Made by a program: the position numbers and the translations under genes | Part shown: positions 16,449 through 24,434 of the stretch, piece by piece | Layout: every line of letters starts with the position of its first letter | Position numbering within the stretch: position 1 is the stretch's first letter | NCBI RefSeq assembly: GCF_030124375.1 | Contig: NZ_JASKLS010000014.1 | Coordinates: 107,182 to 171,181 of the forward strand | DNA: 64,000 nt | From: Sinorhizobium sp. 6-70 | Lineage (GTDB): Bacteria; Pseudomonadota; Alphaproteobacteria; Rhizobiales; Rhizobiaceae | Direction: 5' to 3' | Notes under the pieces: model-generated | Databases searched by the model: none | Told to the model about the DNA's origin: nothing | Seen by the model: the letters and a program-made list of their open reading frames with translations, nothing else

Positions 16449-17882
16449 TCAGATCGTCAGGTAGCCGGTGGACAAGCCGATGATCGCGGCGATGCAGCCG
16501 ATGACGGCAGCCGCGAAAATCAGCCAGTCGACCGATGTGTTGAAGACCTGCTTGCCCTGCTCGCGCCTGGCCCAGAAATAGAGGATCGTGCCAGGGGCAT
16601 ACAGAAGTGCCGACAGCAGGACGAACTTCATGCCGCCCGCGACAATCATGAAAAACGTATAGACGGCGGCGATGCTGGCGATGATCAGGTCGCGGCGGCG
16701 TTCCTGCGGCCTGACGTCGTAGGTCTCGGCGCGTCGCGCCAGCAGGAACCCGAAAGCCGCCACGAACAGGTAGGGGATCAGCGACATTGCGCTTGTCAGA
16801 TTCAGCATCAGCGTGAACGCGTCCCGCGACCAGTACGTGCTGACGACGAACAGCTGGACGACGATGTTGGTGAGCCATAGCGCGGCGGCAGGGACCTTGT
16901 TCTTGTTCTCGGTGGCGAAAAGCCGGGGCATGTCGTCCGTGCGCGCCGCCACATAGAGCACTTCCGCGCACACCAGCGACCAGACGAGATAGGCGCCAAG
17001 CACGGAGACGATCACGCCGATGCTGATGAATACCGCACCCCAGGGGCCGACGGCGGCTGCAAGCACGCCGGCCATCGAAGGCTGGCTCATGGCGGCGATT
17101 TCGGGGCGTGTCAGCACGGCATAGGGCAGCAGCGTGACCAGCACCATCAGCGTGCTGACGCCGATGAAGCCCATGATCGTCGCCGTACCGATATCGGAGC
17201 GCGTCCGCGCATAGCGCGAATAGTTGCTGGCGCCTTCGATGCCGATGAAGACGAAGACTGTCGCCAGCATCGTCGCCTGGATCTGTTGGAGGAGGTTTGC
17301 CTCCGGCATCCCCTCGCCGCCCCAGAAGTTGAGCCGGAACAGGTCGAGCTTGAAGAAGACGAAGAGGATGATGATGAAGGCGATGATCGGAACGATCTTC
17401 GCGACGGTCACGACGGCGTTGATAAAGGTCGCCTGCTGAATGCCTCTGAGGATCATGAAGTGGAAGAGCCATATTCCGATCGAGGCGACGAGGATGGCAA
17501 TGACGGTGTTGCCGTCGCCGAAGGCAGGAATAAAATTGCCGAGCGTGGACTTGATCAGCACCCAGTAAGACACGTTTCCGATGCAGCTGCCGATCCAGTA
17601 GCCGAAGGCGGAGAGAAAGCCCGGATAGTCGCCGAAGCCTTCCTTGGCATAGGCGAAAACGCCGGCATCGAGCTCGGGCTTGCGTTCGGCCAGCGACTGG
17701 AAGACGCGCGCCAGCATGTACATGCCGCCGCCGGCAATGCACCAGGCGATGATTGCACCAAACGGCCCCGTCGCGACGCCGAATGTTCGCGGGAGCGAGA
17801 AGATGCCCGCGCCGACCATGGAACCGACAACCATCGCGGTTAGAGCGAACAGGGACAGCTTCTGCTCAGCTTTGGTCGCCAT
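16449..17882 (-). CDS. arcD: Arginine/ornithine antiporter-like amino-acid permease (APC family)
   Basis: 477 aa with about 12-13 membrane helices. N-terminal helix carries the APC substrate motif VVGSMVGAGIFSLP (about 17-30); later FVFIGIEGASNYSRYA in TM6 and a loop FATENKNKVPAAALWLTN are characteristic of basic amino-acid/ornithine antiporters (ArcD/ArcE). GGGAG lies seven bases before the ATG. Arrangement arcD-arcA in one operon suggests arginine uptake in exchange for ornithine or citrulline. Exact exchange partner is inferred. Confidence 0.92.
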   Translation of the reverse strand: MATKAEQKLSLFALTAMVVGSMVGAGIFSLPRTFGVATGPFGAIIAWCIAGGGMYMLARVFQSLAERKPELDAGVFAYAKEGFGDYPGFLSAFGYWIGSCIGNVSYWVLIKSTLGNFIPAFGDGNTVIAILVASIGIWLFHFMILRGIQQATFINAVVTVAKIVPIIAFIIILFVFFKLDLFRLNFWGGEGMPEANLLQQIQATMLATVFVFIGIEGASNYSRYARTRSDIGTATIMGFIGVSTLMVLVTLLPYAVLTRPEIAAMSQPSMAGVLAAAVGPWGAVFISIGVIVSVLGAYLVWSLVCAEVLYVAARTDDMPRLFATENKNKVPAAALWLTNIVVQLFVVSTYWSRDAFTLMLNLTSAMSLIPYLFVAAFGFLLARRAETYDVRPQERRRDLIIASIAAVYTFFMIVAGGMKFVLLSALLYAPGTILYFWARREQGKQVFNTSVDWLIFAAAVIGCIAAIIGLSTGYLTI

Positions 17883-18315
17883 CGCACCACTCCCGGGCTC
17901 GCCGACAGGCCGCCCGCGCCGGTGCGGACGCCGAACAATTCTGGAAATCGCTCTTGGTGCCAGGTGAACTCGTGGATCTTGCCAGTCGAAACTGCGATCT
18001 GAAGCGGCTATCCGCTTCTGGCACCACTTCTATAAATGCTTGGGTTCCCTGAACGCAATGTTAGCGTGTAATCCTCAGAATTCCTAGAGGGAATCGATCA
18101 TCGGCTAAGAACGCCGACACAAGCGCGTGGGTGAGCTACAGCGCGCCGGGCCGAGTGTCTCTTGAGTTGAAAGATCGCGCGAGGCTCGGATCGGCACATC
18201 GCGCCGTGCCTGGCAGCATTGGACCCTGCCGGTCCAACACCGGCGCATTGTTATATGATGCGAATTCAAACATCATGCTGGGAGGCTGAATCGCAAACCA
18301 GCGCATGCCTGTGCC
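17883..18315. other. 433-bp intergenic region upstream of arcD, no gene seen
   Basis: Contains the presumed arcD-arcA promoter on the minus strand. No repeat copy, RNA gene or convincing ORF is visible, and I found no clear TTGAT-N4-ATCAA (FNR/FixK) box, the usual regulator of arginine deiminase genes. Confidence 0.4.
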
Positions 18316-18516
18316 ATGTCCCGAGTTTTGATCATTGTCGGACTTGTTGTCGTCGCGGTCGGCATTCTCTGGCCGTGGCTCACGCGCCTTGGCCTGGGCA
18401 AGCTGCCGGGCGATATTCTGATCGAGCGCGAGAATTTCACCATCTATATACCGATTACCACCGGGCTGCTTCTCAGCGTTGCGCTTTCGGCCATTCTCTG
18501 GCTCCTCAATCGGTAA
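18316..18516 (+). CDS. DUF2905 family small membrane protein
   Basis: 66 aa with two membrane helices (about 4-22 and 45-63) around the conserved loop LGKLPGDILIERENFTIYIPITT, which is the family signature. Function unknown. Convergent with the ArsR gene, 100 bp apart. Confidence 0.88.
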   Translation: MSRVLIIVGLVVVAVGILWPWLTRLGLGKLPGDILIERENFTIYIPITTGLLLSVALSAILWLLNR

Positions 18517-18615
18517 GCGGGAACGTTGCCGGACCTGCTCCGAAAGAGTGCGGCAGCGCGCGTCCGACGACAAGGATTGGGAAGAGCTTGTGCCGGCCGG
18601 GACTCCTTGCCGCAC

Positions 18616-18948
18616 TCATCGTTCCACCAACGCCTTGAGCCGCTCCAGTGCGTCGTCCCATTGTGCGGAAACTCTGTCGAGATACGACCGTGCCTCGGTG
18701 ATCGGTTCAGGCCGGTAGCCGAACTGGCTTTCGCGGCCGACGCGGACGCTTCTGACAAGGCCGGCACGTTCCAGCACCTGCAGGTGCTTGGTCACGGCCT
18801 GCCGCGTCAGGTTCGTGTCGGCGGATAGCGTGACGATCGATCGTGTCTGGCCATCGCTGAGCTTCGTCAGAAGCGAAAGGCGGGTCGGGTCGCCGAGGGC
18901 GGCGAAGACCTCGACGGGGCCGGGATCGGCAAGCTCACGCTTCGACAT
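18616..18948 (-). CDS. ArsR-family winged-helix transcriptional repressor
   Basis: 110 aa. Winged helix with VEVFAALGDPTRLSLLTKLSDG (about 12-33), the recognition helix region TNLTRQAVTKHLQVLERAGLV and the wing SVRVGRESQFGY. No Cys pair typical of metal-sensing ArsR members is seen. The start at 18948 lies 14 bp inside the end of the SRPBCC gene. This ArsR subtype usually controls an adjacent SRPBCC gene and itself; the twin palindromes at 19376 and 19421 are the obvious candidate operators. Confidence 0.92.
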   Translation of the reverse strand: MSKRELADPGPVEVFAALGDPTRLSLLTKLSDGQTRSIVTLSADTNLTRQAVTKHLQVLERAGLVRSVRVGRESQFGYRPEPITEARSYLDRVSAQWDDALERLKALVER

Positions 18949-19372
18949 AGGCCTTGATGTTTCCCGCCTGAATTTCCCATCCACCTTCGTTGCCGCGCAA
19001 GGCCTCCATGCGACGATCCTCCGGCAGCGTTTCGAAGCCGGATTCGATGATGGTCAGACGCGTGCCGTTCGCCGTCGGTTCGAGGCGGAATTCCACGAGC
19101 GTGGATGGGGATGTCGAGACATCGGTATCCTCGCCGTGCGGCCAGCGGAAGGAAAAGAGTGTCGGAGTCTCCATTCGCTCCGTCACCGACGTCCATTTGG
19201 TGCCCTCATGACCGGGGTAGGTCATTTCCCCGGTCGTTTCCTCGCCGACGACGAACGGTCCGTCGAGCCTTACCCGGAACCATTCGCCGAACGCCGTGTG
19301 GTCCGTCAGCGCATGCCAAACCTTTTCGATCGGAGCGTTGAGTTCGATGCTCTTCGTGATGCGATCCGTCAT
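18935..19372 (-). CDS. SRPBCC (AHSA1-like, START-fold) domain protein
   Basis: 145 aa. Helix-grip fold motifs: ITKSIELNAPIEKVWHALTDHTAFGEWF at the N-terminus, GEMTYPGHEG in the middle and VEFRLEPTANGTRLTIIESGFE before the C-terminal helix. Members of this group bind hydrophobic ligands, but no ligand can be named. AGGAGG precedes the ATG by eight bases, and that RBS lies within a perfect palindrome. First gene of a two-gene operon with the ArsR repressor, the reverse of the common order. Confidence 0.92.
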   Translation of the reverse strand: MTDRITKSIELNAPIEKVWHALTDHTAFGEWFRVRLDGPFVVGEETTGEMTYPGHEGTKWTSVTERMETPTLFSFRWPHGEDTDVSTSPSTLVEFRLEPTANGTRLTIIESGFETLPEDRRMEALRGNEGGWEIQAGNIKAYVEA

Positions 19373-19375
19373 GAT

Positions 19376-19391
19376 GCAACCTCCTGGTTGC
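19376..19391. promoter_or_regulatory. Palindrome GCAACC-N4-GGTTGC overlapping the RBS (probable ArsR operator 1)
   Basis: Perfect inverted repeat GCAACC TCCT GGTTGC. It covers the ribosome-binding site of the SRPBCC gene. An identical half-site pair occurs 45 bp away at 19421-19436. Confidence 0.7.
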
Positions 19392-19420
19392 CAATATTCT
19401 TGCAGGTCGAAACGAAAAAA

Positions 19421-19436
19421 GCAACCAAAAGGTTGC
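19421..19436. promoter_or_regulatory. Palindrome GCAACC-N4-GGTTGC (probable ArsR operator 2)
   Basis: Perfect inverted repeat GCAACC AAAA GGTTGC flanked by A and T runs on both sides. Same half-sites as 19376-19391. The flanking runs mean it could also act as a weak terminator for the BON gene on the minus strand. Confidence 0.7.
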
Positions 19437-19475
19437 CTTTTTGTATATATTGGTGCCTCCGGGAGACGATTGCGC

Positions 19476-19751
19476 TCAGTCGGTTGATTCGTCCGGCCGT
19501 ACCGTCAGTCGGTTTTCGACGCCCGAAACGCCGATCACCGAGGCGGCGGCCTCGCCGGCGCAGGCAATATCTGGCTCCTCGGCGACGTTGCCGGAAAGCA
19601 CGACCATTCCACCAAGCGCCATGACGGAAATTCCGCTCGTGTCCACGAACGTGGCGTAGCGAATGAAGCGCAGCACCTTCTCGGCCAGATCGTCATCCGT
19701 CAGATGCGGATCGTCGTCCCGATGCGAGTAGATCGATTTGTCTGTCGGCAT
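19476..19751 (-). CDS. BON-domain protein, small
   Basis: 91 aa. Hydrophilic N-terminus of about 25 residues, then a single BON domain: KVLRFIRYATFVDTSGISVMALGGMVVLSGNVAEEPDI and ASVIGVSGVENRLTV. BON domains associate with membranes or phospholipids and occur in stress proteins such as OsmY. No signal peptide is seen, so it is probably cytoplasmic. Start 19751 has AGGA nine bases upstream; the longer frame lacks support. Divergent from the AEC transporter. Confidence 0.85.
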   Translation of the reverse strand: MPTDKSIYSHRDDDPHLTDDDLAEKVLRFIRYATFVDTSGISVMALGGMVVLSGNVAEEPDIACAGEAAASVIGVSGVENRLTVRPDESTD

Positions 19752-19902
19752 CAGCGTTTCCTGATCGTCTTTCGAAAACGCTGCTGTTGACTGAAGGTTC
19801 CGCGGCGACGGCAAGCGCCCTCGACCGCCACGCTTCCTGCAATGTGCCCTTGCCACTGCCGATCGAACGGGTCTATGCCTCTGGCACCATCCAAGGCTTA
19901 CC

Positions 19903-20847
19903 ATGTCCGATATTTTCCTGAATGTTCTCCCGATCTTCGTCCTGATCCTGACCGGCTGGCTGGTCGTGAGGCTCGGCTATCTGAAACCGGCTGTCGGCGA
20001 TGCGCTGGGCGATTTTGTCTTTCGCATCGCCGTACCGGTCCTCTTGTTCCGCACGATTGCCGAAGCCGATTTCAAGGAGGGCTCGCCCTGGCCACTCTGG
20101 GTCGCCTATTTTTCCGGCGTTGCCGTTACCTGGACGCTCGGCCACCTGGCAGCGACCTTTGCCTTCGGGCGCGACGCGCGCGTGGGGGTGCTCGCAGGCG
20201 TGTCCTCGGCCTTCGCCAACACCGTGTTCATAGGCCTGCCGCTGGTTTCGCGCATGGTCGGCGAGGACGGGCTGGTGGCGCTGTCGATCCTGCTCTCCGT
20301 CCATCTGCCGGTCATGATGATCGCCGGAACCGTGCTGATGGAGCGTGCGGATCGGAAAACGAGCGGCAAGCCGGGGCAAAGTCCTTTGAAGCTGCTTGCC
20401 GGTGTCGGACGCAATCTCGTTCGTAATCCCCTGGTGATCGGTCTCGCCGTCGGTGCGCTCTTTCATCTTCTCGACCAGCCGCTTGGTGGCCCGGCGAAGG
20501 CCGTCGTCGATCAGATCGCAGGCACGGCGGCGCCGGCCGCGCTGGTGTCGATCGGCATGGCGCTCGACAAATATGGCCTGGCCGGGAACACCGGGCTTGC
20601 GGCCGTCACCAGCGCTTTGAAGCTGCTTGTGTTGCCCGGCGTCGTCTTCGGCACCTGCCATCTCCTGGGGCTTAACGACAGCTGGACGGCGGCGCTGGTG
20701 CTGACGTCCTCGGTGCCAACCGGCGTCAACGCCTGGCTGATCGCCAATCATTTCAATGTCGGCCATGCGCTCGCCTCCTCGACGATCACGCTGACGACGG
20801 CGCTGGGCGTGCTCAGCGTTTCGGCCTGGGCCTACCTGCTGATGTGA
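19903..20847 (+). CDS. AEC (auxin efflux carrier) family transporter
   Basis: 314 aa with about ten membrane helices in two five-helix halves: LPIFVLILTGWLVVRLGYL at the start, VLAGVSSAFANTVFIGLPL, NPLVIGLAVGALFHLL in the middle, LVSIGMALDKYGL and VLTSSVPTGVNAWLIANHF towards the end. The AFANTVFIGLP and SSVPTGVNAW segments are the usual crossing motifs. Bacterial AEC members export small organic acids such as malonate or malate; substrate unknown here. Confidence 0.93.
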   Translation: MSDIFLNVLPIFVLILTGWLVVRLGYLKPAVGDALGDFVFRIAVPVLLFRTIAEADFKEGSPWPLWVAYFSGVAVTWTLGHLAATFAFGRDARVGVLAGVSSAFANTVFIGLPLVSRMVGEDGLVALSILLSVHLPVMMIAGTVLMERADRKTSGKPGQSPLKLLAGVGRNLVRNPLVIGLAVGALFHLLDQPLGGPAKAVVDQIAGTAAPAALVSIGMALDKYGLAGNTGLAAVTSALKLLVLPGVVFGTCHLLGLNDSWTAALVLTSSVPTGVNAWLIANHFNVGHALASSTITLTTALGVLSVSAWAYLLM

Positions 20848-20850
20848 CCA

Positions 20851-20908
20851 CTGCATATTTCCATACAGCGTCGTTTGCGCGTCGCAAAGACGCGCCGCGG
20901 CGCTGTAG
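20851..20908 (+). repeat. Family A repeat, partial copy 3
   Basis: Head CTGCATATTTCC fused directly to a tail hairpin (CAGCGTCGTTTGCGCGTC ... GACGCGCCGCGGCGCTGTAG); the middle of the element is missing. Confidence 0.7.
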
Positions 20909-20912
20909 AAAC

Positions 20913-20935
20913 GAAAAACCCGGCCAGAGGCCGGG
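20913..20935 (-). terminator. Intrinsic terminator of the cytochrome c gene
   Basis: Stem CCCGGCC/GGCCGGG with loop AGA (20919-20935), followed on the minus strand by TTTTT (complement of AAAAA at 20914-20918). Confidence 0.85.
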
Positions 20936-20964
20936 CTTCCCAAATCAATCGGTTCCTTGACGAC

Positions 20965-21609
20965 TTAGTTCGCCGGTGCGGGCGCCGGTGCCTGACCTTC
21001 CTGGGCGGCCTGCCCTTCGGCGGCAGCAGGCTGCGCAGCGCCGCCTTCCGCTCCAGCGGCAGGCAGCGGTGCCGGATTATCGGACTGTTCGCGCAGCCAG
21101 GCGAGCAGGTTGGCGCGCTCGTCCGCCTTCTTGAGGCCGGCAAAGCCCATCGCCGTGCCCGGCACATGCTTCTTCGGTGCTTCGAGGAAGAAGCTCAGGT
21201 GGTCAAAGTCCCATACGACCTTGCCGCCTTCCGAGAAAGTCTGCATCCCGGCGGAGTAGCTGAAGCCTTCATGCGAGGCGACCGGGCGGTTGACGACGCC
21301 CCAGAGATTCGGGCCGACCTTGTTCGGTCCGCCCTTCTCCACGGTATGACAGCTTGCGCATTTCTTGAAGACGGCCTCGCCAGCGGCAGCGTCGGCCTTG
21401 GCAAGCAGCGGCGCGATCGGTTCGGACGCCGCTTCCCCGCCGCCGGCCGTTTCTGCTTCGCCGCCAGCGGGTTCCTCGGCGACAATGGTGAAGCCTGGCT
21501 TCTCGGGAGCTTCGGAATGGAAAATGCCTTCCGATGCAATGGATACAGACATCAGAACGAAGACCGTACCCAGCAAGGCACCCACGCCCATGTTCACATA
21601 TGAATTCAT
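20965..21609 (-). CDS. cycM: Membrane-anchored cytochrome c (CycM-like)
   Basis: 214 aa. N-terminal uncleaved-looking anchor VNMGVGALLGTVFVLMSVSIA (about 6-25), an Ala/Glu/Pro linker, then a class I cytochrome c with haem motif CASCH (84-88), KVGPNLWGVVNRP and the Met ligand in VPGTAMGFAGL, and a C-terminal Ala/Pro/Gln tail of about 40 residues. Family members pass electrons between the bc1 complex and cytochrome oxidase. ATG at 21609 has GGGAG upstream; a TTG two codons earlier is less likely. Confidence 0.93.
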   Translation of the reverse strand: MNSYVNMGVGALLGTVFVLMSVSIASEGIFHSEAPEKPGFTIVAEEPAGGEAETAGGGEAASEPIAPLLAKADAAAGEAVFKKCASCHTVEKGGPNKVGPNLWGVVNRPVASHEGFSYSAGMQTFSEGGKVVWDFDHLSFFLEAPKKHVPGTAMGFAGLKKADERANLLAWLREQSDNPAPLPAAGAEGGAAQPAAAEGQAAQEGQAPAPAPAN

Positions 21610-21765
21610 CTGCAAACGCTCCCTTTGCCACCGGCGTCAACAAAAACCCGGCCCATCTTGAAATCGCGCGGAACCTATGTCTTTTGGCTCTGCGTTGCAA
21701 CAGAGATTATCGACCCTCAAGTGAGACTTTTTGACACTTTCAGCGGGGTTTTTTAAGGCTAGACG

Positions 21766-22518
21766 ATGAATCACGGAAATTCTGGCAAAGCTCTCGTACT
21801 CATTCCTGCGCGGATGGCGTCAACACGCCTGCCCGGCAAACCGCTCGCCGACATCTGCGGCCTGCCGATGATCGTGCAGGTGGCCAGGCGGGCGGCCGAG
21901 GCGGATGTCGGCCGAATCGTTGTCGCCGTCGACGATCGCGATGTCTTCGAGGCGGTCAGCGACGCCGGCTTCGAGGCGATCATGACGCGGGTCGACCATC
22001 AGTCAGGCTCTGATCGCATCCATGAAGCCCTGCTGAAGGCGGATCCACACGGCGAGGCCGAGATCGTGATCAATGTCCAGGGCGACCTGCCGACGATCGA
22101 ACCCGGACCGATCCGCGCGGCGCTGAGACCGCTCGAGAACGCCGCGACCGATATCGCGACGCTGACGGTCGAGATCACCGACGAACATGAAAAGACCAAC
22201 CCCAATGTCGTCAAGGTCGTGGGCTCGCCGCTTTCGGAGAGCCGCCTGCGTGCACTCTATTTCACCCGCGCCACCGCGCCGCACGGCGCCGGGCCGCTCT
22301 ATCACCACATCGGTCTCTATGCCTATCGGCGCAAGGCGCTCGAAACCTTCGTGTCGTTGAAGCCTTCGGTCCTTGAAAAGCGCGAGTCGCTTGAGCAATT
22401 GCGGGCGCTCGAAGCCGGAATGCGCATCGACGTCGAGATCGTCAACTCGGTGCCCCTCGGCGTCGATACGCCCGAGGATCTCGAAAAGGCCCGTCGCATT
22501 CTCTCCGTCAAAGCCTGA
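21766..22518 (+). CDS. kdsB: 3-deoxy-manno-octulosonate cytidylyltransferase (CMP-KDO synthetase)
   Basis: 250 aa; activates KDO with CTP for lipid A core synthesis. Nucleotidyltransferase motif LIPARMASTRLPGKPLADI (about 12-30), DDRDVFEAV, HQSGSDRIHEA and VINVQGDLPTIEP with the metal-binding Asp. AAGG precedes the ATG. It forms an operon with pheA, 14 bp downstream. Confidence 0.97.
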   Translation: MNHGNSGKALVLIPARMASTRLPGKPLADICGLPMIVQVARRAAEADVGRIVVAVDDRDVFEAVSDAGFEAIMTRVDHQSGSDRIHEALLKADPHGEAEIVINVQGDLPTIEPGPIRAALRPLENAATDIATLTVEITDEHEKTNPNVVKVVGSPLSESRLRALYFTRATAPHGAGPLYHHIGLYAYRRKALETFVSLKPSVLEKRESLEQLRALEAGMRIDVEIVNSVPLGVDTPEDLEKARRILSVKA

Positions 22519-22532
22519 GAAGGAAATCGAAA

Positions 22533-23387
22533 GTGACCGTCAAGACCAACAGGATCTCCTTCCAGGGCGACTTCGGGGCCAATTCCGATATGGCCTGCCG
22601 CGACATGTTCCCGTCGATGGAGCCGCTGCCGTGCCAGACCTTCGAGGATGCCTTCGTGGCGGTGGAGAACGGCGATGCCGATCTCGCCATGATCCCGATC
22701 GAAAACACGATCGCCGGGCGTGTCGCCGATATCCATCACCTGCTGCCGGAATCGCGCCTGCACATCGTCGGCGAATATTTCATGCCTATACGCTTTCAGT
22801 TGATGGTGCTGCCCGGCGTCTCGCATGACGAGATCCGCACGGTGCACAGCCATATCCATGCGCTGGGCCAATGCCGCAAGATCGTGCGCGCCAATGGCTG
22901 GAAGCCGGTGGTGGCGGGCGACACGGCCGGCGCGGCCAAGCTCGTCAAGGAAACGGGCGACCGCTCCATGGCGGCGCTCGCCCCGCGCCTTGCCGCCGAC
23001 CTCTACGGGCTCGATATCGTCGCCGAAAATGTCGAGGACACGGATAGCAACGTCACGCGCTTCGTCGTGCTTTCACGCGAAGAGCAGCGGATCGCCCGGT
23101 CTTCCGACGACGAACTGATCATTACCACCTTCGTTTTCAACGTGCGCAACATTCCGGCCGCGCTCTATAAGGCGATGGGCGGCTTCGCCACCAACGGCAT
23201 CAACATGACGAAGCTCGAGAGCTACCAGCTCGGCGGCAAGTTCGTCGCAACCCAGTTCTATGCCGATATCGAAGGTCACCCGGACGATACGTCGGTCCGC
23301 CACGCGATGGACGAACTGCGCTTTTTCTCGGAGAAGGTGCGCATCCTTGGCACCTACCGGGCCCATCCCATGCGCGGTGTCCTCTGA
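22533..23387 (+). CDS. pheA: Prephenate dehydratase
   Basis: 284 aa, GTG start with AAGGAA upstream. Catalytic PDT domain residues 1-185: FQGDFGANSD, IPIENTIAGRV and the signature DSNVTRF with Thr175-Arg176-Phe177. ACT regulatory domain about 195-275: GALYKAMGGF-like and GINMTKLESYQ. It converts prephenate to phenylpyruvate for phenylalanine synthesis. No chorismate mutase domain is fused. In the ACT domain the Phe-binding ESRP motif of other PheA proteins reads ESYQ. Confidence 0.96.
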   Translation: MTVKTNRISFQGDFGANSDMACRDMFPSMEPLPCQTFEDAFVAVENGDADLAMIPIENTIAGRVADIHHLLPESRLHIVGEYFMPIRFQLMVLPGVSHDEIRTVHSHIHALGQCRKIVRANGWKPVVAGDTAGAAKLVKETGDRSMAALAPRLAADLYGLDIVAENVEDTDSNVTRFVVLSREEQRIARSSDDELIITTFVFNVRNIPAALYKAMGGFATNGINMTKLESYQLGGKFVATQFYADIEGHPDDTSVRHAMDELRFFSEKVRILGTYRAHPMRGVL

Positions 23388-23388
23388 C

Positions 23389-23432
23389 CTACAGCGCCGC
23401 GCGTCGTAATGAGACGCGCAAAGGGCGCTGTG
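23389..23432 (+). repeat. Family A repeat, tail hairpin only (copy 4)
   Basis: CTACAGCGCCGCGCGTC GTAATGA GACGCGCAAAGGGCGCTGT directly after the pheA stop. It forms a long imperfect hairpin but no T tract follows. Confidence 0.65.
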
Positions 23433-23518
23433 CCGCAACGAAGAAGATGGCGGAATTTCGTTAACTGGCTATTCGCTTAGCGCATGCCTAATCTGCAATC
23501 GTGGAACTACTTAAATCT

Positions 23519-23539
23519 TAGGCAAATGCCTATTTGACA
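23519..23539 (+). promoter_or_regulatory. Candidate operator and -35 box of the DUF1127 gene
   Basis: Perfect 14-bp palindrome TAGGCA-AA-TGCCTA (23519-23532) followed two bases later by TTGACA (23534-23539). A further half-site TGCCTAA lies at 23486-23492. No good -10 box is visible at 17 bp. Confidence 0.5.
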
Positions 23540-23565
23540 CCCGTGAAAGATATGGAGTGTCAAAA

Positions 23566-23703
23566 ATGAAGATCCGCCAGAAGATCATGGAATACGCAAA
23601 GTTGCGCCGCGCTGTCCGCGAGCTGAACGCTCTCGACGATCACGTGCTGAGCGACATCGGTATTTCCCGTTCTCAGATCCAGGCCGCCGTTTTCGGCCGC
23701 TAA
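23566..23703 (+). CDS. DUF1127 small protein
   Basis: 45 aa, too short for most ORF cut-offs. Reads MKIRQKIMEYAKLRRAVREL then NALDDHVLSDIGISRSQIQ and AAVFGR; the RRAVREL-LDDHVLSDIGISR pattern is the DUF1127 signature. GGAG lies eight bases before the ATG. Arg-rich DUF1127 proteins are abundant in Rhizobiales and affect sRNA, phosphate or growth-phase regulation in relatives; in Brucella several are activated by the LysR regulator VtlR. A palindrome sits just upstream, and two repeats follow. Confidence 0.9.
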   Translation: MKIRQKIMEYAKLRRAVRELNALDDHVLSDIGISRSQIQAAVFGR

Positions 23704-23737
23704 TATAGAGGTCGCGCCCAAACATCGGGTGGCGCCA

Positions 23738-23838
23738 CTGCATGATTCCTCAAATCGGAACCGATTTTAGGTCAAAATCATGCGGCGATTCAAAAATGCT
23801 ACAGCGACCTTTGCGCATAAAGATGCGCGGCGCCGTAG
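23738..23838 (+). repeat. Family A repeat, copy 5
   Basis: CTGCATGATTCCTCAAATCGG, AAAATCATGCGGCGATTCAAAAATG and tail hairpin CAGCGACCTTTGCGC ... GCGCGGCGCCGTAG. Diverged in the head relative to the other copies. Confidence 0.75.
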
Positions 23839-23912
23839 AGTCTTCCACACCCCGCCGATGTCTCGCGCGGGGTGTGAGTGTCTTTATACCCCAAAGATCG
23901 CCGTGCGATCGA

Positions 23913-24015
23913 CTGCATGTTTCCTTAAATCGTAGCTGATTTGGGGATAAAAGATGCAGCAATTCAAAGCGTACAGCGACCTTTGTGCGTCTGAACAGAC
24001 GCAACCGCGCTGTAG
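23913..24015 (+). repeat. Family A repeat, copy 6
   Basis: CTGCATGTTTCCTTAAATCG, GGGATAAAAGATGCAGCAATTCAAAG and tail hairpin CAGCGACCTTTGTGCGTCTG ... CGCGCTGTAG. In direct orientation with copy 5, 75 bp apart. Ends five bases from the stop of the VOC gene. Confidence 0.8.
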
Positions 24016-24019
24016 GCCA

Positions 24020-24388
24020 TCATTCGTCATAAAGACAGACCCTCAGGCGGTGCCCATCCGGATCGAGGGCGACGAATGTCGGTCCGAAATCCATTGTCGT
24101 CAGTTCCTGCGCGATCGGCAGGCCCATTGCCTGCCATTCATCGTAGTGGGCGCGTACTGCCTCTTCACCTTCAACCATGAAAGCCAGCTCTGAGCGGTTG
24201 CCCTCGACCGATGGGGCAGGTGCGACCGAATTTTGCGCCCAGAGCCCGAGTGTGAAGCCGCCGGACAGCTCGAACGAGGAAAAGCTCGGAAAGGCGACGG
24301 CGGGCTCCTTGCCCAACAGCTTGCGATAGAATTCGACGCTTGCCAGCGGATCGGCGACATAGAGGACGATAAGGTTGGCCTTTGCCAT
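24020..24388 (-). CDS. VOC (glyoxalase/bleomycin-resistance fold) family protein
   Basis: 122 aa with the two beta-alpha-beta-beta-beta modules of the VOC fold: LIVLYVADPLASVEFYRKLLG at the start and TTMDFGPTFVALDPDGHRLRV at the end. Metal ligands typical of glyoxalase I are not evident, so a binding or resistance role is as likely as catalysis. Last gene of the HIT-nudC-YafY-VOC string, 46 bp after the regulator, which may control it. Confidence 0.9.
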   Translation of the reverse strand: MAKANLIVLYVADPLASVEFYRKLLGKEPAVAFPSFSSFELSGGFTLGLWAQNSVAPAPSVEGNRSELAFMVEGEEAVRAHYDEWQAMGLPIAQELTTMDFGPTFVALDPDGHRLRVCLYDE

Positions 24389-24434
24389 GGACGGTCTCCT
24401 TGTTGCGAGGCCGTCAGGCTAGCGCGAGTTACTG

